Shown here: in pieces, positions 44,743 through 58,900 of the stretch
How positions within the stretch are numbered: position 1 is the first letter of the stretch
How the letters are laid out: every line of letters begins with the position of its first letter
Assembly (NCBI GenBank): GCA_029379385.1
Contig: CM055618.1
Coordinates: 5,218,134 to 5,282,133 of the forward strand
Length of the DNA: 64,000 nt
From: Quillaja saponaria
Taxonomy: Eukaryota > Streptophyta > Magnoliopsida > Fabales > Quillajaceae
Direction: 5' to 3'
Translations under genes and position numbers: made by a program
The notes under the pieces: generated by a model
Seen by the model: the letters and a program-made list of their open reading frames with translations, nothing else
Databases searched by the model: none
What the model was told of the DNA's origin: nothing

Positions 44743-47700
44743 ATGACAATGGATAAGAGTTGGGTACATATGCCAAGAGCAAGAACTAAATATATTAGTG
44801 GTGTTATGCAATTCTTGGAGTTTGCTTTTTCTAATTCAGCTGAAGATGGACAAATTCTTTGTGCATGTGTAAAATGCAATAATTTTTCTTTAGGTGATAT
44901 GAGGGAAGTTTTTGATCATTTGATATGCAAGGGTTTTAAGATAGGGACATTGAGTGGTTTTTTCATGGAAAAGGATCATCACATTATAAGATAGATGTTG
45001 ATGATGATGACAAAGTTGGATGGAATAATTATGACATAGATGGATTGTTGCATGATACTTTTAGAAATGTAGTTGATGGCTTTACATTTATTAGAGAGGA
45101 TGTGATTAGAGAAGGGCCAAATGAGGATGTGAAAAATTTTACGATTTGATTGAGGAGGCTAACCAACAGTTATATCTAGGTCAACACATTCATTCATCAT
45201 TCAATTGTACCATACAAAGTGTCGTTATGGATAGAGCAATGTGTCATTCATTATTCTCTTAGAACTTTTAAAAGAGGCAATGCCCCATCTCAACATCCGT
45301 AATTCCTTTAGTAAAATAAAGATTATGATCAATGATCTAGGTTTAGACCATAAAAAAAATTGATATTTTCCCCAAAGATTGCATACTTTACTGGAAAAAG
45401 AACAAAGGAAAAAAAAGAATGCCGTATTTACAGAACCTCAAGGTGGAAATTGAAAAGTGGCATGCAAGAAAGTGGTAAGATGGAAGAATCTATGAGAGCT
45501 AAAGAAATTCCAGCAAGATTCTTAGACATTTTTCTCTTATATCGAGACTTCAGAGATTGTCTATATGTTCAAAAATAGCAGCTTCAATGCAGTGGCATGA
45601 AGAGAAACGTCTCAAAGATGGGAAATTAAGGCATCTTGTTGATGCGCAAGCTTGGAAATATTTTGATAATTTTCACCCTGATCTACAATAGACTCTCATA
45701 ACATAAGACTTGGGTTGGCTAGTGATGGCTTTAACCTTTTTAGGACCATGAGCATTGCACATAGTACATGGCCAATAATCTTAATGCCATACAATTTACC
45801 TCCATGGATGTGCATCAAGCCAGAGTATTTTATGCTATCATTACTTATTCCTGGACCTGCCTCTCCTAGAAATGATATTGACATTTATCCATAACCATTA
45901 GTTGAGGAGTTGAAAGAATTATGGAACATTAAGGTGGAAACTTATGATTCATCTACCAATCAAACATTTTCTATGCCAGCAGCCTTAATGTGGACTATTA
46001 GTGACTTTCTTGCATATGCAATGTTGTCTAGATGGAGCACTAAAGGAAAGTTAGCATGTCCTTGTTGCAATTATGACATTCATTCTAAATACTTAAACCA
46101 TAGTCACAAGATGTTCTATCTAGATCACCGTGTGTTTCAAGGTAATGATCATCCATGGAGATATGATAGAAGGTCATTCAATGGAGATACTGAATTTCAC
46201 GATCCACCTACCTTATGATCAGGATCAATGATATTGGAACAATTAAAAAACTTTAAACATGTATTTGGAAAAAGGAGAAGAAAAGGAAGAAGAGAGATGA
46301 TAATAACCCATGGAGAAAGAAGTCTATCTTTTTTGAGCTACCACATGTCGTCATAAGCTTGTTATGATGCACATTGAGAAAAACATATGTGATAATGTGC
46401 TTGGTACATTACTAGATATTCTTGGTAAGACAAAGGACCATACAAATACTCGTTTTTATTTACGGGACATAGGCATAAGAAAGGATCTTCATCCAGTTGG
46501 AGAAGGTTTCTTACCTAGTTTCTTTGACATAATGGTAAATTTGCCTATTGATCTAGTCAATGAGGTTAAGCTTAGTGGACTTGTACAATTCTAGTGGATG
46601 TATACGATAGAAAGATACTTATGTAAGTTGAAATCTTATGTTTGTAACAGGAGTTGTCCAGAAGGATCCATAGCTAAAGGATACATAGCTAAAGAATGTA
46701 TGACTTTATGTTTAAAGAACTTGCATGATGGTGTTGAGTCAAGGATCAATAAGTCATCCAAGAATTTTGATGGTGAAAGTGCATATGAAGGAATCCCTTC
46801 GTTATTTCCAAATGTTGGACATCCTATTGGAGGGAATAAAAGAAAAGAGGAAAGACATTTATATTCGATGTTGTTTCATGGACTCAAGCGCATTATTATG
46901 TCTTATTCAATTGTGATGATGTGAAAGAGTACATAAGGTGACAAAAATAAGAAATTTTATATATTTTTAATTTTGTTCCTTATATACAAAGTAAATTAGT
47001 AACCTCTATCATTACTACTGTAAATGTAGTGAACATGAAAGTTTAATTAATAATCAACAAAGAAGAAGAAAATGGAATAAAGCTCAAGATCATAGCCATG
47101 AAAAATCCAATGGTTTAACACTCAAGTCAGCCATCAAAATGTCCCTAGTCGAATTGAAGCTCTAGCCAAAAGTCCAAACTTTGTTGCAAAAAAATTTACA
47201 GGATATGTGATTAACGGGTATAGGTTTCACACCATTGGACATGATAGCAAATGTAAAACACAGAATAACGGTGTTACTTTAACTACAATGGCTCCAAATT
47301 TTACAAGCTCTAGGGATGATAATCCAATGTTTAGAGATGTTACTTACTATGGAGCTATACAACAAATAATTGAGCTGGATTACCATAGTCACTTTAAGAC
47401 TGTAGTATTTAAATGCTAGTGGTATGAAACGAAAAATGACAATTTTGGTTCTATACGTATTAACTTCAAGAAAAATTGTTATTCCAATGATCCATTTGTG
47501 CTGCCTTCTCAAATGCATCAATGCTTTTATGTTCAAGACCCTTTTAATCTAGATTGGCATCATGTTACGAAGAAAATCCCAAGAGACTTGTTTGATATGA
47601 AAGGCCAACTGGATTCAATTATTGAATAATCAAGTTTAAATGAGCCTATTCAATCTAGGCCAGAGCATACTGTAGCTATTGATGATATAGAAATTGGCTG

Positions 47701-47812
47701 GTGTAGAGAAGATATTCTTGCAACTATCATTGACCAACCTCTGCGTCAGCTTGATGCTCAATCAACCAACGATGACAGTGACAAAGATAGTGATATTGAT
47801 GATATAGATTAG
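44743..47812 (+). pseudogene. TNP2-like CACTA transposase
   Basis: The N-terminal block starts MDKSWVHMPRARTKYISGV, then FLEFAF and a cysteine motif (CACVKC), as in the Transpos_assoc domain. Next come an acidic linker, the EGPNEDVKNF region, and RLQRLSICSKIAASMQWHEE near 45560. The core Transposase_21 region follows: NIRLGLASDGFNLFRTMS, WPIILMPYNLPPWMCIKPEY (45710-45830), then MPAALMWTISDFLAYAMLSRW, CPCCNYDI, HIEKNICDNVLGTLLD and WMYTIERYLCKLKSYV. The C-terminal block resembles DUF4216 (YYGAIQQIIELDYHSHFKTV), and an acidic tail ends at a stop at 47810-47812. TNP2 binds element ends and cuts them. Stops at 46216, 46592 and 47417 and several frameshifts make it a pseudogene. Confidence 0.9.
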
Positions 47813-49488
47813 GATTTCATAAATTAAATTAAGCAAATTGTAAAACTTCATTCCTTTAATAGATTAAATGATTATTATAACTATCATTATTAGTTTTCTC
47901 TTGATGATAAGAGTATCATATTTTATATCATTTTTGCTTATTTTTTATTTGTCTTTTCTTAGCAGACTTTTCTTCCCGTGGATTCAAAAAGTCGGAAATC
48001 ATACCTTTGTAGCATTTTTCCAGCAGCAACTTTATTGTTTATGTTTGTGTGAAGCAATTCAGAATAATGTGTGAAGCAACATGTGTTTGCCTTTTTTTCT
48101 TTTTTTTCTCCTTTATAAATATATAAACTTGAAAAGGGGTTAATATATTTCTATCTTGTCTAGTGCATCTATAACTTGCTTTTAGGTTGGGGAAATGCAA
48201 ATAGATGATGATGGGAATAAGAGCAGGAGCTTTATTGATTTTATATGTGCAACTGTGCAAGGAAATACTTTGCTATATTAATCTCTATCAACTTCCACAC
48301 TTTGTATTATTAATTATTAATAAAGCCATGGGCTCAATTGTTAATAATTTTTTTCATTATCAATTTGCATGACAGCTCAATAATAATCCTTGACACTATT
48401 ATAACTCTCATTAGGCTAATACTAAAATTGTAATTGTTCTAAAATGTCATTCCAAACTATACACAGCTTGCTGCTTCCTTGGAGAGGACATGGAAGAAGA
48501 TTGATTGACAGAGAGGTTGTAGTAAGAGACTGGCTGGTAACTAACTCGTAAGTTAAAACCTATTTCTTTTTCTTAGAGAGAAAGAAAGAAAAAAGAAAGA
48601 GAGGGGTTTTGAAGGAAATTAAGGAGAAAGGAAAACAAGAGTAGAAAATAAGTGTACGTAAAAGGCAAGGTATACACAAGGAAAAGTGGTCTAATCCAGC
48701 TACTTTCATAAAAGAAATATATAAGACAAAAAGTATTTATATGGGTTAGGTAGAGACTGAAATGGAAAAGAAGTTAAATTTTGTTTGCTTGTTGGTGAAT
48801 GATATTTTAATGCACTAAGAATTCAGGAATTGTAAATATAATTTTTTTTTTTTTTTTTTTTTGGGAAATAGAACACTCTGAGATGGAGCTAGCTAACATA
48901 AATGAGGGTTATAGTTGTATAGTTCATATTTATACATTGTTTATGTTTGTGCAAATGCCAACTTTACTATCTTTGATTGCTGGCTAACATGTGAGTTCTT
49001 AAATGTGGTTTTGACTTTGGGGATCAACCTTTTGATTCTATTGCCACAAAGCATGTGATGCTTGCTTCTTAGTAAAGGGCAGGGAAGCAAACTCCTTTTA
49101 TATATATTATAGGATTATAGCAAATGAAGCATGTTTATGTTAATCACCTTTTTTTAATTTCTCTATTTGGTTAATGCTTCTCTATTAATTAATTAAGACC
49201 AAGTTTAGATGGTTCAAATTTAGCATGTTAGTTTCTTGTCAAAATCAAAGAACCCACCTTGATTACAAGATCAAAATCTGTAGCACAAATTTGTAAGATA
49301 GTATTTTTTTAACTGTCTTTTACATAGCAAAAGGCTCATCTATTATTCTCTATCATTTTGTTTTTAGTCTTTGAGCTTATTTTAGAATCACATCTTAATG
49401 CTATTCAATCTAGACATAAGTCAATTTGTATTAAAGCTTTTATTTTTGTTTCAAATACAAAAGTTCAATTAAACAAAGAAAAGAAAAG
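47813..49488. other. CACTA spacer between its two genes
   Basis: AT-rich, with no recognised motif. Possible exon-like pieces lie near 48190-48270 and 48465-48545; neither is identifiable. A T-tract of about 21 bases lies at 48842-48862. Confidence 0.4.
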
Positions 49489-52051
49489 ATGAAAAAGGAA
49501 GCAAATCCTTCTAAAAAGGAGACAAGTCAAGCTAAAGAAAACCCTTCAAAGAATACTTCCAATCTTAGGAAAAAATGAGTTGTACATAAGCTACTTTATA
49601 CAAGCAAGGTGATTGGAGATTATCTTAAATCTTTGCAACAAAGAAGAAATTTATGCCAAGCTAACAACCATCCTAAAGGAAGCTTCAATCAACCTAAAGT
49701 AAGCTCTAGTCAACCTAAAGGAAGCACCAATCAGCCTAAAGAAAATCCAAGGCAGACTCAAGAAAACATTATTGAATCAAATACCTGATAAGCCAGCAAC
49801 AAAATACCTCAACTCATACACTAAAAGAGAATACTCAAACAGCAAATAGTCCCAAAAAGAAGAGAAAACATAAGCCCCGTGTCCGCATATGCCAATGTCA
49901 AGTTTTCTTGGTGAGAATACGGATAATCAACACTTAGAAGAGAACAATGACATTCAAACTGATTTCTCATCCCAAAGAAATATAGGCCAACAACACAATT
50001 CAAAGGAAAAGCAAGCTTTTATTCCAAGTGCAAGTCAACCATCGAATAAAAGAAAAAGTCAACAACTTAATCTTATAATAACCAACGAGATACATCTAGA
50101 AGCCAAAATGAGATACAATAGGTACAATAAGAAATGAGTACTTCACATGGAGTGGAAATTAAGTCATAAGGTATTTTCCATGTGATATATTTGTTTTCTC
50201 TAATTCGTTTTCTTCTAATTTTTTTTTTCTTCTTCTGCAATAGAGAGCATCAAGAAAAAAAGTAGAAGGATTACAAGATGTAAAGCTGTCCATGCACGAA
50301 AAATAGATGACTGCAAAATAATTTACGCTAATGACCATGGTAAGCCAATTGGACTAGATGATAAGACATTGAATGAACTTAGCTACTTCTTAGAACTTTA
50401 GCTAGGAACCATCGACATTGTCCATTGACTTACTTTAGCTGGAAAGCGGTACCTTATAGCATGAAGAAAGCAATGTAGGACTATACTAATGTAAGAATGA
50501 TTTATATTTATAACTAATGTATCTAAGATATTATCTCATTCCACTATGATTAATATGAAAATATTTTTGCAGACTAAGTTGATTCTCCTTCATGAGGCTA
50601 TGGATTGGGTAATCGTCTATCAAAGAAAGTTGGAGAGTCTACAAGTGCAAGATAAAGAAGGTACATTTCAAACAGGCCAAAATAGTACAAAAAGATGGAA
50701 AAATCATCCAACACTTATACTGGACCGTCACTTCAAGACATTTCTTAGCTATTAGAGTCAACCTAAAGTGAAGGCATAACATGAATGTACTTCTAATGCT
50801 AACTAGTTAATGCTTTAGTTTAGATTTATAAAAATGTTAATTCTTTTAATATCTTTAATAATATAGGAAATTATTGAAACAAATTCACAAAATCGAGACA
50901 AGTTAATGGACATGCATCGTGTTATAACCCTCATGCTCGATAATGAAAAATAGAGTTTTAGATGCAAGGTGTTAATTTACATTATAAAATAAATTAATTA
51001 ATTAAATAACAATATACTTAAACATGTTATAACTCGATATTTTAATAAACAATTTTAAAATATTGTGTATTTATTATAGTAAAGTAATTAGCATTGTGAC
51101 CAAATAAATTCAAATGAGTAGATAATTAACGTATAAGATATATATATATATATATATATTCCAATTGCTTAAGTTTTTTATACATTTGTTGTACACATAA
51201 CTAAAATTACACATTTTTAAATCTTAATATATATATATACACTTAACAAAAATTATTTTATAACTACAACTTAAATTATGTTGACTTTGACCTTACATTT
51301 TTTTCATTTATTTATTTCCCTCTTTTCATTTATGGCTGGTGATCTTTTCCTACATTTTCTTCCTCTTTCCTGAAAGTTTCTCCTCCTCCTCTATTTTGAC
51401 TCTTGGAAATTCTTGGTCTTCTTGGCGATGTTTACTTGCTGTACCATCTGAAGCTAGTTTTCCTTTTGGTCCTCCCTTGCTTTGGTTCCATTTGGATAGG
51501 CTTGGATTGCACGGCCAGCCTTCTCATTTGTCACCATGTTCAGCTTCCTTTCTCCTATTTTTATTGTTTGAGTTTCTCTTGCAACTGAATGTGGTTTTTT
51601 TTTTTTTTTTTTCTAGCAGCCAAGCAACTGCAAGTAGCTTCAACAACAACTTGTTGGCAACTTGAATTGTGCATTTTAGCCAAGGATATAGTACTTGGTT
51701 ATTTTGATTTTGGCGCTGACTTGAGAGGTTCGACTGCATCATATCGCCTTTTCTTGCTTAAGTTTAATCTCTTCCTATTTGCACTTGTTAATTTCTTGCT
51801 TTGCCTAGCTGTTCATATAATCTAAGAATAATTCAAGGCAGCTAGCACCTTACTCTGTTTTTAAAAGGATAGCAACCTAATTGAAGCCTTGTAGTAATCG
51901 TAGTTAGCATCTTGTATTCCACTTGCAAGCTTAGTTTTCTGGTGTAACCATAGGGGGTGAAAAAAAAAAGCTTTGAATAAGAGGATGAGGAAGCTTTGAA
52001 CAAGTTGTACTTCAATAGTAGCAAGGATTGTTTATTGGTGCTGAATGTGCC

Positions 52052-55000
52052 TATCATACCCCTCACAGAGGCATGACTAGCCAGACGATTAGATAACCAA
52101 ACCTTCGTAACCCTAACTTCAAAACAAATTGACAACGTGACTCTTGACCTGACTAAAAATAAAAGTGACTTTTATACATTAGAAGTTCACTATAAAAGTT
52201 TACCTTCGAAAACAATTACCAATTTACTGAGAATATTGGTAGAGGTTTCTCACAATATGGAACATGCCACCAAAATACGAACACATATGTTCATGATTTT
52301 ACCTTACAATAACACATAGACAGCAAGGAGCCTCGCTCCATCTGCATCATAAACCAGACTAATCACTAAACTTTTACATCATACACAATTTGACACCCCA
52401 TTGTCCTATTGTGACTGCAACTCTGATTCCTGACTTCAAGTCTGAGATCCTGGAAAAATATCTTGCTATTTTCGGTCTGTAATTCACAAGCTCGTCAACG
52501 CCACGTATCGTGTTCCTGTTACTAAAAAAAATTCTACAAGAGAGGGATAAGTCCTATGGACTACGTGAGTGAAAAATCGTACCCAAAGGGTACTAGCATC
52601 ATTCGACACAAGTATATAACATATATAGTCACTTAGTAGCACATGATCATGTTCATGTCTCCATTCAAAAATTATACGTACATGTTAGTATTTGTTACAA
52701 GTTCACAACTCACATGATTCAGAAGTTCACCAGTTAATCAAAGCAATCATATCCTACTCAGGACTGAGCACTCACATAAAAAAACATTTATTAGAATCGG
52801 AACATTTCAGAATTTTAGATTAGAATCTCCTAGGTGCACCTGGATTTTTAATTTCGGAGATAAAAAACATTTTTCATAAAAAAATCTCACTTTGTTGCCC
52901 TTTATTAACCACAACCAATATCAAACAAATATAATTTAAATAAGTCATTGGAATACTCTAATTGCTCATTTTCCATATATTACGTATATTCAAATGCACA
53001 TATAATTTCACATAATAATCTAGCCCCTAAAGGCAACAATTAATCACTCACTTTAATCAATTTCATTCGTCATTTACACTAGTGTTCACACACCTCATCA
53101 GGTTCACATTAGGATCCGAAACTGAAATTCATATTTTCAAATAATACTTATTTCATAAGCATTATTGCTATAATCTTTAATAGTAAGTTTATACATCAAC
53201 TTATATAAGTTTCCTTATAAAAGTTCTTTATGAAGTTGTCACACATCAAGTAGTACAAATTAGATTTTATGTGAAACTTATATAAGGTTGATCATGAAGA
53301 GACATTTTTAGGTATCTTGACAATGCATAGGATGGAATGGAACTATTATAAAAGATAGAAAATGCTTATGTGTTAGAAACACTAAAGCTGTCCAAACAAG
53401 GGGTTTGGACAAATGTTCACTTTAATGGTCATACCTTCTTCTAAGAAATTCCAAATCTAGTTATGTAAAATTTATTAAATACTAGACACATGTAGCTTTA
53501 TAATGGTATATCATTTGTAATTTTTAGACAACACAGTTTATTATTTGAAGCTGCATCAAATTCTGAAAAACACAGGATTTTAGTAACTCTGACCTGACCT
53601 TAGTTATTTAAACATAACTTTCTCTAGGAAAATGGAAATCCAATTCCGTTTGTTGGATTTGTTAATAGACATACAGATCTTTCTAGATAAGTATCATATG
53701 TATTATTTAGATGTGTATAATAAAATAGTTAATTATTTAAAGTTTACTCTTTGTAGGCATGTCATAACTTCTTTGGAATTTGTCATTTTAATAGACTACT
53801 TTAAATTCCTGAAATCCCCATTACTAATAATTTCAATATTAACTTTACTAATACATTTTTCTCATACACTAATTATCGAGTTCCACATTAACCTAATTAA
53901 TTGTCTATATTTTTCAGCCAACTATTTCATGAATGAAATTCATGTAATTTAATTCCTAGGCATACACTACACTTAAAGTTCTCTGAAACATTTCCTTAAG
54001 TACTTAACATGCCTATGTGATTCCAACCCATGTATATATATTCCAATAATCTACACCATTCAATTAACTCTTGTATTACTCATGATCCAATTATGGAATT
54101 CAATTTAAATCAATTACCTACTATTAACCAAATATTCAACTACCTATTTGTCCGCTATGCCTATGCTCAAATTCCATGCTTTCTAGTTAACCATTTAGTT
54201 AGTGAAACTTATGTACTCAACTATTATGTGTGCATATATATATATATATATATATACCTATTATTATAATTAACACAATTCACTTACCCTTGATACTTTT
54301 TTTTTTTTTCCATTATTAAATTCAACTTAAATTAATTATCCAAGGTTAACTAAGAACCTAAATTATACATTACTATCATTAACACAATTTACTTCCAACT
54401 TCCTAATTCAATACTTATATACCCTCATCTTACATCTCTACTAATTCAGCTTCAATTCACCTTATCCTTCTCTGAATTCTCTTATGTTTAAATATTTAAT
54501 AATTCAAGCACACCTAAAGTTCAACCTAAAGAATTCCAACAAGTCTTTAACAAGCAATCCAACGCCTAAGCTAAATCAAAAGCATTAAAAGTAGTAAAAA
54601 AATTTACCTCTTATCCCTCTTGCTGCCGAGTCCAACAAAGAGTCAAAACCCTCCCTCCTTAGTTCCATAACAGACGGCAAAAAAATTTACAAAACGAAAT
54701 GATCAAGCTATTGTCCAAAACAGGGGACAGTAGCTTTAAGTCTTGGCTACCAATAAAACCCTTCTTAACCAACTGTGTACCTTGCAAACCACTAGAACAA
54801 GGGACCTTCCCAATTGGCCAACTATTGCTGCATTCAACGGCCAGCAAGCTGCCTTCCACACCTCTAATGTCCTCCTACAGATTGCTACAACTGTCACTGA
54901 AAAAACAAGGTGAAGCAAGAAAAGAGGGGAAGTAAAATAAGTAACCGCCAAGCTTCTTCTTAGCCGAAAATAGTAGTCAAACAAGGCAGCAACATAGGTC

Positions 55001-55427
55001 TCAGGTATCCAAATTTTTGAGAAGGAAGAGTGGCTGAAGTCAAGAAGGGAGTTGAGTTAGTTACAAGGTATGCCTCACAGCAACAAGAAAAGGACTAAAA
55101 ACCAAGCAAAATAGGACCTCCCCTCCAAGCTTCTAACCGCAAATGCCTAAGGAGAAAGAGAGGTCAGTGGTCTAAGGAGAAAGAGAGCTCGGTGGGGTAA
55201 AGAAAAATAAGGAAAAAAAACATTTTAAATCAAGGTCAAAGGGCTTAAAACTGTGGTGGAGGAAAATCCTAATTATATATATATAAATATAAGCCATAGC
55301 TGCTCTCTAATTACTTTTCTCTTCTTTTCTTTTTCACCCTTGTTTAACTTATAAATAAAATTTTCACAAGTTGAGTTCCATGTCATCACATAACCTAGTG
55401 CAATTTATTCTTACATTTATATATATA

Positions 55428-55461
<34 letters not shown>

Positions 55462-55997
55462 TGTTCAATCACTTAAATTTTTACTTTGCGTAAGATTTTA
55501 ATTACCCAGTTGCGACCATTTACATACAACCATTTTGAAATGTACGAAAAGAAAATTTATTGAGTCATAACACTCTCCCATAATTCCTTCCTCTCTAATT
55601 GCTTTAATTAAACATTTATTTGATTTATCAAAAAAATTTACTCAATTAAATTCTAAGTTTTATTTCAACCAAATAAGGTGATAAAAATTACAATAAATTT
55701 TGTACTAAAGTTTTAAAGTGTATATGAACATCCCAAAGTGTTTATTCAAAATATCGGGATATAATATGTATTACTTATTCAATCAATTTAATTTTGCTTG
55801 GTCAAAATTTTATGTACTTTACAATATCAAATTATACCGACAAACCTAAAACATATACTAAGTTATCGAATTATAACAAGTTCCCTTATATTATTATTTA
55901 ATTAATTTGTTTATGTATTTATTATTTTATAAATAGAATTTACACCTTATATCTAATGCTCAAAATTTTACGACATCGGGTTTTGAGGGTCATAATA
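52052..55997 (-). mobile_element. Reverse-oriented solo LTR nested in the LTR above
   Basis: The left edge TATCATACCCCTC is the reverse complement of the LTR end (mutated from TGTCACACCC). The right edge GAGGGTCATAATA is the reverse of the LTR start. The 5-base duplication GTGCC flanks it (52047-52051, 55998-56002). The right part has three stacked start-like motifs (about 55570, 55755 and 55997), each a variant of TTATAACCCGATA. A polypurine-like GGGAGAG next to the one at 55570 suggests a little internal or rearranged sequence is included. Open frames inside are chance. Confidence 0.82.
55437..55461. repeat. (AC)n microsatellite
   Basis: About 12 AC dinucleotides after an AT-rich run, inside the reverse LTR. 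Confidence 0.9.
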
Positions 55998-58900
55998 GTG
56001 CCCTGTTCTTCAGCTATTGCGACTAAATTATTGAAGCTAATTGCTACCACTTGCTAGTCCAGAAGTGAGAGGATGGTAGGAGAGCAGCAAGGTTCCTTAT
56101 GGTTTGTAACCAGCCCTCTTGGTTGTATGGTAGTTTTATAGACCTTTTAATTCTTTTAAGATTGTTCATAGTTTGATAATTTAGAATTAGGAATTGAGTA
56201 TGAGTAAAATGGAAACTATGGACTCATGTTGAACTAGTAATACATATATACACACATCTTTATAAAAATAATTTACCTTTAGATATTTAACATGATAGCT
56301 AGTAGAAGATAAATGTTAATTTTTATACATGGAAATTAACTTATGTAGGATTCCATTGTTGAATAACTAATTAGGAAACATGAAATTGGACTAGGTTAGT
56401 GTTAAGTTATAAAATTTGAATTAATGAATAAAAAAATCATGAGTAAGAGTAAATAATAGTTGGTTAATATTATGGGTTAATGAGTATGAAGAAAGGAGAA
56501 TTAGTTGTGGGTAAAGTGTTGGAAAAAGAGGGTTAAATGGTTTTTGATAGGATGCAGGGCAGATTTAATGAATTAGAGAAATTCAATATTTTGGTGCTTT
56601 CAGGGATGAATTAAATTAAGAGTTCAAAAGAAAAAATGCAGCTTTGAATCTTGAAATGTTGTCTACAAAATTTCGTAACTTAGTTCCAAGTATATTGTTA
56701 GTTAGAGTTGTTAGACTACTGTTAGGTCATGCAGGATTTTTAGTGAACCTCAATAAATCCGGAAGACTTCGACAAGGGTTGTGGATGGAATTAGCTTAGA
56801 ACCTTTGAATAAAAGTTTTTCCTAACATCTTGAAACACTAGACTGAAGATTTTTATAATTTAATTCCCAAGTATGAGAATTTTATAAATTTTGGAATTAA
56901 AGGTTGGCAACCAGGAATTTTACGAGTGCTCTATTTTTGTTTATGTGTAGAATCGAGTGAGTTCAAGGTTGAGTTTAGGAAAAGTTTCTAAATAAGAAAG
57001 CTAGATAACATTCTAAAGTTAATGTTTCAACTTGGTTTTATTAAATTTGATTAAATATGTAAGTAAAAATAAATATATATCCAAGGAGGTTGTGAAATAC
57101 TTAAGGGAGTAAACTTTAAATAATTAACTATACTAATATACATATCCAAATAATACATATGATACCTATCTAGAAAGATATACTTATATATTAATAAATA
57201 CAACAAACATAATTTGATTTCTTTTTTTCCAGGAAAAGTTATGTTCAAATAACTAAGGTAAGGTCAGAGCTGCCAAAATCCTGCGTTTTGTAGAATTTGA
57301 TGCAACTTCAAAGAATAAAATGTATTGATATACAAATCTAAGAATTAAAAATGATATACCATTTTAAAGCTACATGTGTCTAGTATTTAATCAATTTTAC
57401 GAAACTAGATTTGGAATTTCCTAGAAAAAGATATGACTATTAAAGTGAGCACTCGACCAACCCCCTCAAGTTTGGACAGTTTCAACATCTTTAACTCATT
57501 AGTGTTTTGTAACTTTTCTAATATTTTCTTTCTACCCTATGCATTATCAAGACATATAAAATGTTTTTTCATTATCAACCTTACCACATAAAGTACAATT
57601 TATACTACTTAACTTGTTATAACTTAATAGAAAATTTTCATAAAGAAACCTATATAAGTTGATATATAAGCTTAGTAATTAAAAAATTATAACAATAACA
57701 TTTATGAACTAAGTATGATTTGAAAATATGAATTTCAGTTTTGAATCCTAATGTGGACCTGATAAGATGCATGAACGCAAATATAAGTGATGAACTGAAA
57801 TCGGTTAAAGCTGAGTGGTTAACTATTACCTTTGGGAGCTAGATTATTATGTATAATTATAGGTGTATTTGAATAAATGTGATATATGAAAAATAAGCAA
57901 GTGCAGTATTTCAGTGATTTATTTGAATTATGTTTGTTTGATATTGGTTGTGGTTGATAAGGGCCAACAAAGTGAGATTTTTCTAAGAAATGATTTTATC
58001 TTCGAAATTGAAATCCAAATGCACCTAGGATATTCTGATTTGAAATTATGAGTTATTCTAGTTCAGAGAAATGTATTTTTTTGTTTTTTGTTTTTAATTT
58101 GAGTGCCCAGCCCCAGTGGGATGGATCATGTACAAAGATTAATCTTTTGTGCGAGTGTGTAAATGCTCAGTGGGAGGTGATATTGTTGTGCGAGGCTGGG
58201 TTATTCATTGGCTCTTTGTTTGCTTTGTATGTTATGATTATTTTGATTAATTTGTGATCTCATGAATCATGTAAATTGTAAAATTATGACGATCACAAAT
58301 GTGTATGTGTATTTTTGCTTAAGACATGAACATTGTCACATTATGTTAATTGACTATTTATGTTATATACTTGTTTGAGTGATGCTAGTACCTTTTGGAT
58401 ACGATTTTCCACTCACGGAATCCGTAGGACTCACCCCTCTCCTATGAATTTTTTTATTTTTTTTTAGTAACAAAAGTTCAATATATGTTATCACCGAGCT
58501 AGTGACCTGTCGACAGAGTATGACAAAGTATTTTCTAAGATCTCAGACTTGAAGTAAATGATGAAAGTTTGTAGTCACATTAGAACTTTGGGTGTCAAAT
58601 TTTGTATGATGTAAGAGTCTAGTTATTTGTCTTGTTTATGGTGTGGATAGAGCAGAGCTCCTTATTGTTTTTGTGTTATTAATGTGTGAAAACATGAACA
58701 TATGTGTTTGTAATTTTAAGGCATGCTCCATATTGCAAGAACTTCTGCCAAAATTTTCAGCAAATTGTTAATTGTTTCAGAAAATAAACTTTTGTAGTGA
58801 ATTTCTGTTTTATAAAAGTTATTTTTATTCTTTAGTTAGGTCAAAAGTCATGTTTGTTACTTTATTTTGAAGTCAAGGTTACGGAGATTTGGTTAAACAA

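Noticed and set aside
53632..57248. Similar open frames sharing a YHMYYLD segment at 53632-53952 (+) and 57051-57248 (-)
   Set aside because: They are the same antisense stretch of two related LTR copies; the shared frame reflects LTR homology, not a gene.
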